A stretch of 41,421 bases of DNA from positions 1 to 41,421 of the forward strand of contig JAFZIL010000080.1 of the NCBI GenBank assembly GCA_017554385.1, in the 5' to 3' direction. The notes under the pieces were generated by a model. It was given only the letters and a program-made list of their open reading frames with translations, was not told where the DNA came from and searched no databases. Shown one piece after another: positions 34,071-41,421 of the stretch (positions are counted from its first letter, which is position 1; the number at the start of each line of letters is the position of its first letter). This DNA is from Prevotella sp. Lineage in GTDB: Bacteria; Bacteroidota; Bacteroidia; Bacteroidales; Bacteroidaceae. A program made the position numbers and the translations under genes.

Positions 34071-34958
34071 CTTCCCCGTTCCCCAAGGAACACTGACAGG
34101 ATAGACGCGCTCGTTCTCCTCGGGGTCAGTGGTATACATCTTCATTGACAAGGCATCGGCCTGTGCATTGTAGGTCAGGCGGAAGTTGGATGCCGGACGC
34201 AAGGTGAGCTTACCTTTCCTCCAGCCATATTGGGGCAGCATCATGATAATCTTGAAGCCACCTGCCTCACGATAACGGCTGTTCTTACGCTGATGCAGCT
34301 GACCATAGAGACCTACGGTGCAATGGCTGAAATGACGCATCACATCAAGCTGCACACCAAGGTCTTCATTGACGTAACGTCCACCACTTAAGAAAAACTC
34401 CGTATTCCAACGATCCAGCCACAAACGGGCTCCACCAATGGCAGTAAAACAGTCGATGGCACCAAAATCTACAGCCTTGGTCTCCTCAACAGCATTTCCA
34501 TAGCGATACACGGCATCACCTGCGGCCAATCGCCAATGGCCTGTATAGCCAGCCTGAGCCTGAAGCATAAGCCAGGAGGTAAGGGGAAGCATGGCCCGCA
34601 GGTCTACACCATAACGGTCAAGTCCGAACAGACCTCCCGACAGCTTGGTATGGAAATTGCCAAGATGCAGTTGTTTTGCCAACACAGCATTGGTCAACCT
34701 AACGATATTATGCTTTGTCTCATAGCCTTCGTTAATGAGGGGGATGAATGCCTGGGCACTGAACAGGAAGTCGTTGCCCATGTGCCATTTGATGCCAGGT
34801 GTCAGGTTAAGCAGTACGTTATATAGACGCACATAGTTCACATCGGCATAGCTTAGATCGGCACCAGCAAAGACTTCAACCTGTCCGGCTTCAGCTTCCT
34901 GAGCCATTCCTGCTACGGAACAGCATGAAATGATGATGATGATGAAAAGACGTTTCAT
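34053..34958 (-). CDS. Secreted beta-barrel protein paired with the YjbH-like protein
   Basis: ATG 34958 gives 301 aa with a signal peptide (MKRLFIIIIISCCSVAGMAQ). The rest is beta-rich: VEVFAGADLSYADVNYVRLYN, LNLTPGIKWHMGNDFLFSAQAFIPL, TKLSGGLFGLDRYGVD, RLWLDRWNTEFFLSGGRY and KLTLRPASNFRLTYN. The LYNVLLNLTPG and FIPL parts recall the second half of YjbH proteins, but I cannot confirm it. The last residues (MRDER) are encoded by heptamer repeats. It heads a two-gene operon with a divergent promoter next to the fusion gene. Confidence 0.65.
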   Translation of the reverse strand: MKRLFIIIIISCCSVAGMAQEAEAGQVEVFAGADLSYADVNYVRLYNVLLNLTPGIKWHMGNDFLFSAQAFIPLINEGYETKHNIVRLTNAVLAKQLHLGNFHTKLSGGLFGLDRYGVDLRAMLPLTSWLMLQAQAGYTGHWRLAAGDAVYRYGNAVEETKAVDFGAIDCFTAIGGARLWLDRWNTEFFLSGGRYVNEDLGVQLDVMRHFSHCTVGLYGQLHQRKNSRYREAGGFKIIMMLPQYGWRKGKLTLRPASNFRLTYNAQADALSMKMYTTDPEENERVYPVSVPWGTGKMRDER

Positions 34959-34963
34959 GGGTG

Positions 34964-34994
34964 CAAAGTTACTAAAAGTCGAGTGAAATGCAAA
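34964..34994 (-). promoter_or_regulatory. Promoter for the YjbH-like pair
   Basis: Minus-strand TAACTTTG (34964-34971) with TTTG 19 bp upstream (34991-34994). The -7 box is only 5 bp from the ATG at 34958, so the mRNA would be leaderless or the ATG is slightly misplaced. Confidence 0.7.
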
Positions 34995-35023
34995 AGAAGT
35001 TACTGAATAAATATGGCTGTTGT

Positions 35024-35055
35024 TTTGCAAATTACACAAAAAAGTAGTACTTTTG
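35024..35055 (+). promoter_or_regulatory. Promoter for the fusion gene and AmpG-like gene
   Basis: TACTTTTG (35048-35055) with TTTG (35024-35027) 20 bp upstream. It gives a leader of about 22 nt to ATG 35084. Confidence 0.8.
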
Positions 35056-35083
35056 CACGGAAAATCAAGCAAACGACATACCT

Positions 35084-38000
35084 ATGAGAGAAAATATCGA
35101 CGTTTTCCTGCCTTGCGACGATATACTGGCAGCAAAACAAACCATAGCCCAGTTGGAGCGAAGCACGATGCTGCGATCGGTCACATGGATCGTCGGTAAC
35201 AATACGGCACCCGACAACCGCCCTTTTATCGTGTCCAACAACCTGACGTCGACCGACACTATCCGTCAGATAGCGGCCAACGCATCTGCCGACTATGTGC
35301 TGATGGTTACCAAACCTACGCCAGTATCCTTTGGCGATGGAGCCATTGAACGCCTTATTCATGCTGCCTCCGACAGCGATGCTGCGATGGTCTATGCCGA
35401 TCACTTCGAGAAACGCCTTGAGAACGGAAACGAAACCGTGACCCGCCATCCTGCCATTGACTATCAGACGGGGTCTATACGCGATGACTTCGACTTCGGC
35501 TCTGTGCTCCTTATCCGAGGTGACCATCTCCGTGAATGGGCCGGGAAGACCGAGACCGTCAGCTATCAGTATGCAGGTCTCTACGATCTGCGTCTCTTCC
35601 TCAGCCGTCAGGGCGAACTGCTCCATCTGAACGAATACCTATATACTGAGGTGGAAAGCGACACCCGTGCCAGCGGTGTGAAGCAGTTTGACTATGTCAA
35701 TCCTGCCAACCGCGATGTGCAAGTGGAGATGGAGCAGGTGGCAACAGCCCACCTAAAGGCTATCGGAGCTTGGATCGACACGTCAAGCCGGGAAGCGGTG
35801 GACTATGCCGAACAAGAGTTTGAATACGAAGCCTCAGTCATCATTCCCGTGTTCAACCGTGCCAAGACCATCGAGGATGCCGTCAGCAGTGCGCTCTCGC
35901 AGAAGACCGATTTCAAGTTCAACGTCATTGTGGTCGACAACCACTCTACCGACGGAACAGGCGAGATACTCAAGCGTATTGAGAACCCAAAACTTATCGT
36001 TCTCACTCCCAAACGCACCGATCTGGGTATTGGCGGCTGCTGGAACATGGCGGTGAACGACTGCCGTTGCGGACGCTTTGCCGTACAGCTTGACAGCGAC
36101 GACCTTTACTCCTCGCCACAGACCCTACAACGCATCGTCAACGCTTTCTACGAGCAGCAGGCAGCAATGGTGATAGGCTCCTACCGTATGTGCGACTTCG
36201 AGCTGAACACGCTTCCTCCAGGACTGATTGCCCATAAGGAATGGACTGACGAGAACGGTCCAAACAACGCGCTGCGCATCAACGGTCTTGGTGCACCGAG
36301 AGCTTTCTTTACGCCCTTGCTACGCCAGGTGCAACTGCCGAACACAAGCTATGGCGAGGACTACGCCATGGGGCTCTGGTTCTCGCGCTACTTCCGCATA
36401 GGGCGCATCTACGACGAGCTCTATCTCTGCCGACGCTGGGGAGGCAACAGCGACGCTGCACTATCCGTGGAACGGGTCAATGCGAACAACCTATACAAAG
36501 ACAGACTGCGTACTATGGAAATCAAGGCAAGGCAGCGACTGACCACCGCTGACACAGGCCTGTCGCCACTGAAACGTTACTTTGACCGCCAGCTGAGGCT
36601 TTGGCCGGAAGTGATGACGCGCTACCGTGAGCTGAACAGCATTGAGACCCGTCAACTGCCTCTTGAGGTAATGACACTGAAAGCACAGTTCAATCCTGCC
36701 CGCATACGGTCAACCGGTGCTACCATCACCAAAGAGGCCATCGGCGAGAGGCCATGCTTCCTCTGCGAACAGAACAGACCGAAGGAGCAGATGCACAAGG
36801 TACAGGACGGACGTTTCGAGCTACTGGTCAATCCCTACCCTATCCTTCCGATGCACTTCACGCTGCCTCTGCGCCGACACCAGCCACAGCTCATACGAAG
36901 CATGTATGGCGAGATGCTCCATCTGTTGCGCCTATATCCTGAACTGACGGTGTTCTACAATGGTCCGCTATGCGGAGCCTCGGCTCCCGACCATGCACAC
37001 CTGCAGGCCGGCACGAGCGGTATGCTGCCGTTGCAGACGGAATGGAACAGGTTGGCACGCAGCATCAACGTTATCGTGGAGCAAGGCGACGAGGCTACCA
37101 TCGGCATCATCGAACAGCTGCCTTGGCCAGCCTTTGCCATCCGTTCCAAGAGCAAGACCATGGGCGAGCGCCTGTTCCGCGAGGTCTACGACGCGCTTCC
37201 CATAGCCGACGGCAATACCGAGCCCATGATGAACATCGTGGCATGGCGGCAGGGCGGCCAGCTCATCTCCGTAGTGATGCCTCGTGCCAAACATCGTCCC
37301 GACTGCTATTTCAAGGATGGAGAGCAACAACTGCTCGTCAGCCCCGGTGCCCTCGACATGGCCGGAATGCTTATCATGCCTCGCCGCGAAGACTTCGATC
37401 GTATCACACCCCAACAGGCACTTGCCGTATTACAGGAGTGTGCACTACCTGCCGACATATTCCAGACAGTGGTGGAACGCATCAGCAAGAACGACAAGAA
37501 AGGCATTCTTGACGCGGCTCGCGAACAGAAAGAACCCATCGTCACCGTGGGCATCGTCGATGGACAGAAGATCAACTTCGTACTGAATGCTCCTTTCATA
37601 GCCAAAGGCGAGGTGATTCAAGGCGAGCAGGAGGTGGAACTGGCCGACGGAGCCATCCTCTGGCACGGCCAGCAATACCGCGAACTGCTCTTCACTCCCC
37701 AAGAGCCACAGGCTTCGTTCTCGCTGCGCGACGTCACCATCGGTGTGAACTTCCACTGGGAGCGACAGGAGACGCAGACGTTCCGCGGAAAGCTGTGCCT
37801 CAGGGTAGAAGCCGACAGCATCTGGGCCATCAACGAGCTCGAAGTGGAGTCATACCTGGAAAGCGTGATATCAAGCGAGATGAGTGCCACGTCGTCGTTA
37901 GAACTGCTGAAGGCCCATGCCGTCATATCGCGTTCATGGCTATTGTCCCAGCTGGAACGACGAAACAAGGAGAAAGACTCCAAGGACAACAGTTTCTTCT

Positions 38001-38746
38001 CGTTTATCAAGAAAGACGACGAGCTGCTGCGGTGGCACGGACGCGAGGACCACACACTTTTCGACGTCTGTGCCGACGACCATTGCCAGCGCTATCAGGG
38101 TATCACCAGGGCATCGAACCCGCTGGTTGCCAAAGCTATAGCTTCCACGCGCGGACAGGTGCTCTGCTACGACAACGAGCTGTGCGACACCCGATTCTCC
38201 AAGTGCTGCGGCGGTCTGACGGAGGAGTACCAGTATTGCTGGGAAGACACTCCCAAGCCCTATCTCGTATCCGTGGCCGACCCCTTCTGCAACACCCACG
38301 ACCCCAGAATCCTGAAGCAGGTACTCAACGACTACGATCAGGAGACGCCCGACTTCTACCGCTGGAAGGTCTGCTACTCGCAGGCTGAACTCTCGGAACT
38401 TATCGAGCGTAAGCTTCATCTGGGTCTCGGCACCATCGAGGACCTTGTCCCGTTAGAGCGAGGGAAGAGCGGCCGAATATGGCGGCTCCAGCTGGTCGGA
38501 TCGGAACGCAGCTTCATTATCGGCAAAGAGCTGGAGATCCGACGTGCGCTCAGTGAGACCCATCTCTACAGTTCGGCATTCGACGTGGAGCGTAAAGACG
38601 ACGTGTTCGTTCTCAAAGGAAAGGGCTGGGGCCACGGTGTAGGCCTGTGCCAGATTGGCGCCGCAGTGATGGGCGAGCGTGGATACCAGTACGACGAGAT
38701 ACTCTTATATTATTATAAAGGTGCAGAAATCAAGAAAATCTATTAG
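35084..38746 (+). CDS. Four-part fusion: GT-A-like, GT2, DUF4922/HIT-like and SpoIID/LytB domains
   Basis: The 1220-aa protein has no signal peptide or membrane segment, so it should be cytoplasmic. Residues 1-240 look like a degenerate GT-A domain ([27 protein letters not shown]). Residues 248-480 are a GT2 domain: [31 protein letters not shown] and the DxD-type QLDSDD (D337-D340). Residues 520-790 contain CFLCEQNRP (C558, C561), [14 protein letters not shown] and HAHLQAG (H637, H639, Q641), an HxHxQ motif of HIT-type nucleotidyltransferases or hydrolases (DUF4922). Residues 815-1220 are SpoIID/Lyt[21 protein letters not shown] with the probable catalytic E932, and [13 protein letters not shown] (1181-1193) near the end. 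SpoIID proteins act on denuded glycan strands outside the cytoplasm, so a soluble form is unusual. The AmpG-like gene follows 3 bp later. Confidence 0.85.
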   Translation: MRENIDVFLPCDDILAAKQTIAQLERSTMLRSVTWIVGNNTAPDNRPFIVSNNLTSTDTIRQIAANASADYVLMVTKPTPVSFGDGAIERLIHAASDSDAAMVYADHFEKRLENGNETVTRHPAIDYQTGSIRDDFDFGSVLLIRGDHLREWAGKTETVSYQYAGLYDLRLFLSRQGELLHLNEYLYTEVESDTRASGVKQFDYVNPANRDVQVEMEQVATAHLKAIGAWIDTSSREAVDYAEQEFEYEASVIIPVFNRAKTIEDAVSSALSQKTDFKFNVIVVDNHSTDGTGEILKRIENPKLIVLTPKRTDLGIGGCWNMAVNDCRCGRFAVQLDSDDLYSSPQTLQRIVNAFYEQQAAMVIGSYRMCDFELNTLPPGLIAHKEWTDENGPNNALRINGLGAPRAFFTPLLRQVQLPNTSYGEDYAMGLWFSRYFRIGRIYDELYLCRRWGGNSDAALSVERVNANNLYKDRLRTMEIKARQRLTTADTGLSPLKRYFDRQLRLWPEVMTRYRELNSIETRQLPLEVMTLKAQFNPARIRSTGATITKEAIGERPCFLCEQNRPKEQMHKVQDGRFELLVNPYPILPMHFTLPLRRHQPQLIRSMYGEMLHLLRLYPELTVFYNGPLCGASAPDHAHLQAGTSGMLPLQTEWNRLARSINVIVEQGDEATIGIIEQLPWPAFAIRSKSKTMGERLFREVYDALPIADGNTEPMMNIVAWRQGGQLISVVMPRAKHRPDCYFKDGEQQLLVSPGALDMAGMLIMPRREDFDRITPQQALAVLQECALPADIFQTVVERISKNDKKGILDAAREQKEPIVTVGIVDGQKINFVLNAPFIAKGEVIQGEQEVELADGAILWHGQQYRELLFTPQEPQASFSLRDVTIGVNFHWERQETQTFRGKLCLRVEADSIWAINELEVESYLESVISSEMSATSSLELLKAHAVISRSWLLSQLERRNKEKDSKDNSFFSFIKKDDELLRWHGREDHTLFDVCADDHCQRYQGITRASNPLVAKAIASTRGQVLCYDNELCDTRFSKCCGGLTEEYQYCWEDTPKPYLVSVADPFCNTHDPRILKQVLNDYDQETPDFYRWKVCYSQAELSELIERKLHLGLGTIEDLVPLERGKSGRIWRLQLVGSERSFIIGKELEIRRALSETHLYSSAFDVERKDDVFVLKGKGWGHGVGLCQIGAAVMGERGYQYDEILLYYYKGAEIKKIY

Positions 38747-38749
38747 TCT

Positions 38750-40126
38750 ATGAGCGAAACAAATACCGGTTGGCAACACTACAGGAAGTCGCCCTGGAGT
38801 TGGATTCCCACACTCTACGTTGCCGAGGGACTGCCCAACGTGATTGTGATGACAGTGGCAGTGGTGATGTATATGCAGCTGGGGATGAGCGATACCGACA
38901 TTGCGCTGTATACCAGTTGGCTGGGTCTCCCTTGGGTCATCAAACCCTTCTGGAGCCCCTTCGTCGACCTCTACAAGACCAAGCGCTGGTGGGTACTTGC
39001 CATGCAGGCTCTGTTGGGCTCTTCGCTCGCAGGCGTGGCCTTTACGCTGAACGCCTCGTTCTGGTTCCAGGGAACGATGGCCTTCTTCTTCCTCATGGCG
39101 TTCTCCAGCGCCACCCACGACATTGCTGCCGACGGCTACTACATGCTCGAGCTCGACGAACACCAGCAGGCTTGGTTTGTAGGCATCCGCAACACGTTCT
39201 ACCGGCTCGCCGTCATCTTCGGCAATGGCGTGCTCATACCACTGGCAGGCATGCTCCAGTTGGTCTTCCGTAACGAGCTGGCCTTCACGTGGAGCATCGT
39301 GTTCTACGGACTTGCCGGACTCTTTCTGGCCGTCTGGCTCTATCATGCCTACATCATGCCGAACAGTGAGAAAGGGAATGAAGAGTGTGGAGCGGAGAAT
39401 GTAGAGTTTGCTACCGCCCCACAGGACAATACCAGTAATGCGGTAGCAAACTCTAAACTCTACACTCTAAACTCTCAATTGAAAGAGGCTCTCCAAAGCT
39501 TCTTCACCAAGTTCCCGCTTCGTGAGACGGTCTTCGCCATGCTGTTCCTTCTGTTCTACAGGTTTCCGGAGGCGTTGCTTACTAAGATGTGTGCAACGTT
39601 CCTCATGCGTCCGGGTTCTGAGGGAGGACTTGGCCTTTCGCCACAGGAGTTCGGACTTGCCAGCGGCACTGTAGGCCTCATCGGACTTACGCTTGGCGGA
39701 ATCCTCGGAGGCATCCTTGCCAGCCGCGACGGACTGAAACGCTGGCTGTGGCCCATGGTGTGCGCCATCACCCTGCCCGACATTGTCTATGTCTACATGA
39801 GCTTTGCCATGCCCTCGAACCTGTGGCTCATCAGCCTCTGCCTGTTCATCGAGCAGTTTGGCTACGGGCTTGGCTTCACCGCGCTCACACTCTACATGCT
39901 CTATTTCTCTATGGGTCAGTTCAAGACATCGCACTATGCCATCTGCACCGGCATATCCTATCTGGGACTGATGCTCCCCGGCATGCTGTCGGGCTACATG
40001 AAGGACTCTATGGGCTATCGTTCCTTCTTCCTTGTCGTCATGGGCCTGTGTGTCATCACCTTTGCCGTAGCCGCCTTCGTCCGTATAGATCCTGAGTTCG
40101 GGAAGAAGAAGAAAGGCAACAACTGA
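38750..40126 (+). CDS. AmpG-like MFS permease with an in-frame loop insert
   Basis: The 458-aa membrane protein begins YRKSPWSWIPTLYVAEGLPN and continues with WLGLPWVIKPFWSPFVDLY and SSATHDIAADGYYM, the signature of the AmpG/SLC33-type family. AmpG imports anhydromuropeptides released in wall turnover. About 12 hydrophobic segments are visible. Between helices 6 and 7 an acidic/Ser/Asn-rich loop (residues 205-244, NSEKGNEEC to LNSQL) is encoded by an inverted-repeat element flanked by heptamers. Start ATG 38750 is 3 bp after the fusion gene's stop, so translation is probably coupled. Another sugar or acyl-CoA substrate is possible. Confidence 0.82.
   Translation: MSETNTGWQHYRKSPWSWIPTLYVAEGLPNVIVMTVAVVMYMQLGMSDTDIALYTSWLGLPWVIKPFWSPFVDLYKTKRWWVLAMQALLGSSLAGVAFTLNASFWFQGTMAFFFLMAFSSATHDIAADGYYMLELDEHQQAWFVGIRNTFYRLAVIFGNGVLIPLAGMLQLVFRNELAFTWSIVFYGLAGLFLAVWLYHAYIMPNSEKGNEECGAENVEFATAPQDNTSNAVANSKLYTLNSQLKEALQSFFTKFPLRETVFAMLFLLFYRFPEALLTKMCATFLMRPGSEGGLGLSPQEFGLASGTVGLIGLTLGGILGGILASRDGLKRWLWPMVCAITLPDIVYVYMSFAMPSNLWLISLCLFIEQFGYGLGFTALTLYMLYFSMGQFKTSHYAICTGISYLGLMLPGMLSGYMKDSMGYRSFFLVVMGLCVITFAVAAFVRIDPEFGKKKKGNN
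39362..39482 (+). repeat. Inverted repeat with heptamer arms inserted in the AmpG-like gene
   Basis: GAGTTTGCTACCGC (39404-39417) and GCGGTAGCAAACTC (39440-39453) are perfect 14-bp inverted repeats around a 22-base loop. Outside, the left arm (units like GAAGAGT, GTGGAGC, GGAGAAT) and right arm (TAAACTC, TACACTC, TAAACTC) are heptamer runs that remain partly complementary (16 of 24 positions by eye). The whole is in frame and lies in the central loop. No transposase and no clear target duplication. Confidence 0.85.
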
Positions 40127-40130
40127 CGCC

Positions 40131-41039
40131 TCAGATTCCGAGACCTCCTTGGAACGAAACGTCGACAGCCTTGCTCTGCAGAATGCGTGAGTGAGGCGGT
40201 ACGTCGTGAGTGAGCCAGATGTTACCACCAATGACCGAGTCGTGGCCTATGCGTATACGTCCGAGAATGGAAGCGTTGGAGTAGACCGTCACATTGTCCT
40301 CCAGAATGGGATGGCGCGGCACGTTGAGCATATTGCCGTCGGCATCGTACTTGAAGTTCTTTGCACCGAGCGTCACGCCCTGATACAGCGTCACGTGGGA
40401 ACCAATGACCGACGTCTCGCCGATGACTACGCCCGTACCGTGGTCAATGGCAAAATACTCGCCAATCTGCGCCCCGGGATGAATGTCGATACCCGTCTTC
40501 GAGTGGGCCTGCTCCGTGATGATACGGGGAATCACAGGAACCCTCATCTTGTGTAACGCATGCGCAATACGGTAGTGGGTCATCGTGTTCACCACCGGAT
40601 AGCAGTAGATCACCTCGCCATAGTTCGTGGCAGCAGGGTCGTTCTGGAACATCGCCTCCACATCCGTATATATCAGCCGCTTGATCTCGGGCAGCTCGTC
40701 AATAAACTGTAGGGCAAGACATTCAGCTGACGAGAGCACGTCGGACTCGGCACAGTCCTCGCAGAACTGCAACCCGCGTGCTATCTGCCTGCGGAGCACA
40801 GTATAGAGCTCCTCCACATAAACGCCAATGTAATAGGAACGTATCTGCTCGTCGGGCTGACGCTTATAGAAATAATCGGTAAAGATAATGCTCTTTGCCA
40901 AGGTGATAATGCGTCGCACCTCGTCTACTTCAGGCAGCGGTGACGAACCTTTTGGCATCATCGCTCCCTCGCGCTCCGCTTGTTTTGAGAGCTTCTCAAC
41001 GTTGCGAAGCAACACTTCGTTGATATGTCTTTTCTCCAT
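40131..41039 (-). CDS. cysE: Serine O-acetyltransferase
   Basis: ATG 41039 (MEKRHINEVLLRNVEKLSKQ) gives 302 aa; the longer frame upstream runs into leader sequence. The N-terminal half is helical. The C-terminal left-handed beta helix has the hexapeptide repeats GIDIHPGAQIGEYFAIDHGTG (written with usual breaks), VVIGETSVIGSHVTLYQGVTLGA and, near the end, IGHDSVIGGNIWLTHDVPPHS. The catalytic His is in IDIHPGA/AIDHGTG. The enzyme makes O-acetylserine for cysteine synthesis. It ends 4 bp from the convergent AmpG-like gene. Confidence 0.93.
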   Translation of the reverse strand: MEKRHINEVLLRNVEKLSKQAEREGAMMPKGSSPLPEVDEVRRIITLAKSIIFTDYFYKRQPDEQIRSYYIGVYVEELYTVLRRQIARGLQFCEDCAESDVLSSAECLALQFIDELPEIKRLIYTDVEAMFQNDPAATNYGEVIYCYPVVNTMTHYRIAHALHKMRVPVIPRIITEQAHSKTGIDIHPGAQIGEYFAIDHGTGVVIGETSVIGSHVTLYQGVTLGAKNFKYDADGNMLNVPRHPILEDNVTVYSNASILGRIRIGHDSVIGGNIWLTHDVPPHSRILQSKAVDVSFQGGLGI

Positions 41040-41069
41040 GATTCTAATCCAGTTTAAGCTTTCTGCGTG

Positions 41070-41077
41070 CAAAGGTA
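41070..41077 (-). promoter_or_regulatory. Proximal -7 box for cysE
   Basis: TACCTTTG on the minus strand, about 30 bp before ATG 41039. The -33 region is not clear. Confidence 0.6.
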
Positions 41078-41156
41078 GGAAATATTTGTGAACTACGTGG
41101 CATGAACGACCAACTTTTTCGCATTCATGGCAATCTGTATGGCGTAAAAAGACCCC

Positions 41157-41201
41157 CAGGGACAGGCAAAATGACACGCCGTATCAAAGAGTCTGTCCCT
41201 G
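41157..41201 (-). promoter_or_regulatory. Nine-bp inverted repeat in the cysE leader
   Basis: CAGGGACAG and CTGTCCCTG are perfect inverted repeats with a 27-base loop, between the two candidate cysE promoters. It could be a leader RNA hairpin or a protein-binding site. It does not fit a riboswitch I recognise. Confidence 0.5.
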
Positions 41202-41229
41202 CTATACTTGTACTTCGTCATACAAAGTG

Positions 41230-41237
41230 CAAAAGTA
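41230..41237 (-). promoter_or_regulatory. Distal -7 box upstream of cysE
   Basis: TACTTTTG on the minus strand about 190 bp before ATG 41039. If used, it gives a long leader containing the inverted repeat at 41157-41201. Confidence 0.5.
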
Positions 41238-41262
41238 CGCCAGCCGCCCCACATGAATTCAT

Positions 41263-41300
41263 TTTCCCACTTTCCCGCTTTCCCACTTTTGACATTTGAC
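41263..41300. repeat. 8-bp tandem repeats upstream of cysE
   Basis: TTTCCCAC, TTTCCCGC and TTTCCCAC are consecutive, followed by degenerate copies to about 41300. The sequence from 41330 to the window end is AT-rich and gene-free. Confidence 0.65.
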
Positions 41301-41421
41301 TTTGTCGTGGATTAGCTGTTGGTGGGTTAGGAAGGGTCTATAAGGGGAAGTAGTAGATAATAGGTAATAATGATCCTATTAATATTTTAGATATATTATA
41401 TAGAATATAATATATATATAA

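Noticed and set aside
38705-39346. 213-aa minus-strand frame antisense to the AmpG-like gene
   Set aside because: Charged low-complexity shadow; the permease on the plus strand is clear.
41102-41299. 65-aa plus-strand frame in the cysE upstream region
   Set aside because: No promoter or motif, spans the inverted repeat and tandem repeats; probably chance.

Overview
This window looks like chromosomal DNA of a Bacteroidales bacterium, most likely Prevotella or a close relative. Several features support this. Intergenic regions carry Bacteroidetes-type promoters (-7 box TAnnTTTG, often with a TTG/TTTG about 19-20 bp upstream). There is a type III glutamine synthetase, a methylmalonyl-CoA epimerase/decarboxylase cluster, a secreted metalloprotease with a Bacteroidales-style C-terminal tail, and a SusC-like TonB receptor. 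No integrase, transposase, phage gene, CRISPR array, rRNA or tRNA gene was recognised.

Layout. 1-300 is gene-free and repeat-rich. 301-3754 is a minus-strand operon: PD40 protein, uridine phosphorylase, mnmE. 3832-11219 is a complete minus-strand tryptophan operon in the order trpL-trpB-E-G-D-C-F-A, followed without a gap by a TtcA-like tRNA thiolase gene. Its leader encodes a 15-residue peptide with two adjacent Trp codons and can form mutually exclusive terminator and antiterminator hairpins, so I read it as a ribosome-mediated attenuator. 11315-13744 is a secreted GH2 glycosidase. 14042-16685 is the epimerase/MmdA/small protein/biotin carrier cluster. 16827-23142 holds a TonB receptor, a GNAT/FemAB-like protein, glnN and an outer-membrane barrel protein. 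23225-26687 is dnaB followed by the agmatine-to-putrescine genes aguA and aguB. 26888-27778 (+) is a UbiA-family prenyltransferase. 27826-33168 is an ADP-forming acyl-CoA synthetase and a 1076-residue secreted metalloprotease. 33262-34958 is a pair of YjbH-like envelope proteins. 35084-40126 (+) is a 1220-residue fusion (two GT-A-like domains, a HIT-like DUF4922 domain, a SpoIID/LytB domain) followed 3 bp later by an AmpG-like permease. 40131-41039 is a serine acetyltransferase gene with a long leader.

Two things stand out. First, the trp attenuator is readable down to base pairs and is followed by three 31-bp tandem repeats before trpB. Second, short tandem repeats (units of 7, 10, 16 or 31 bp) sit in the small gaps inside operons and sometimes overlap start or stop codons (mnmE, trpE, the YjbH pair). 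Heptamer-like arrays also occur inside genes, where they encode loop peptides (mnmE, ttcA), and in the AmpG-like gene they flank a perfect 14-bp inverted repeat as an in-frame insert. The fusion protein plus AmpG-like permease is the best candidate for an undescribed pathway, possibly cytoplasmic processing of imported cell-wall fragments. That function is inferred from domains and gene order only.
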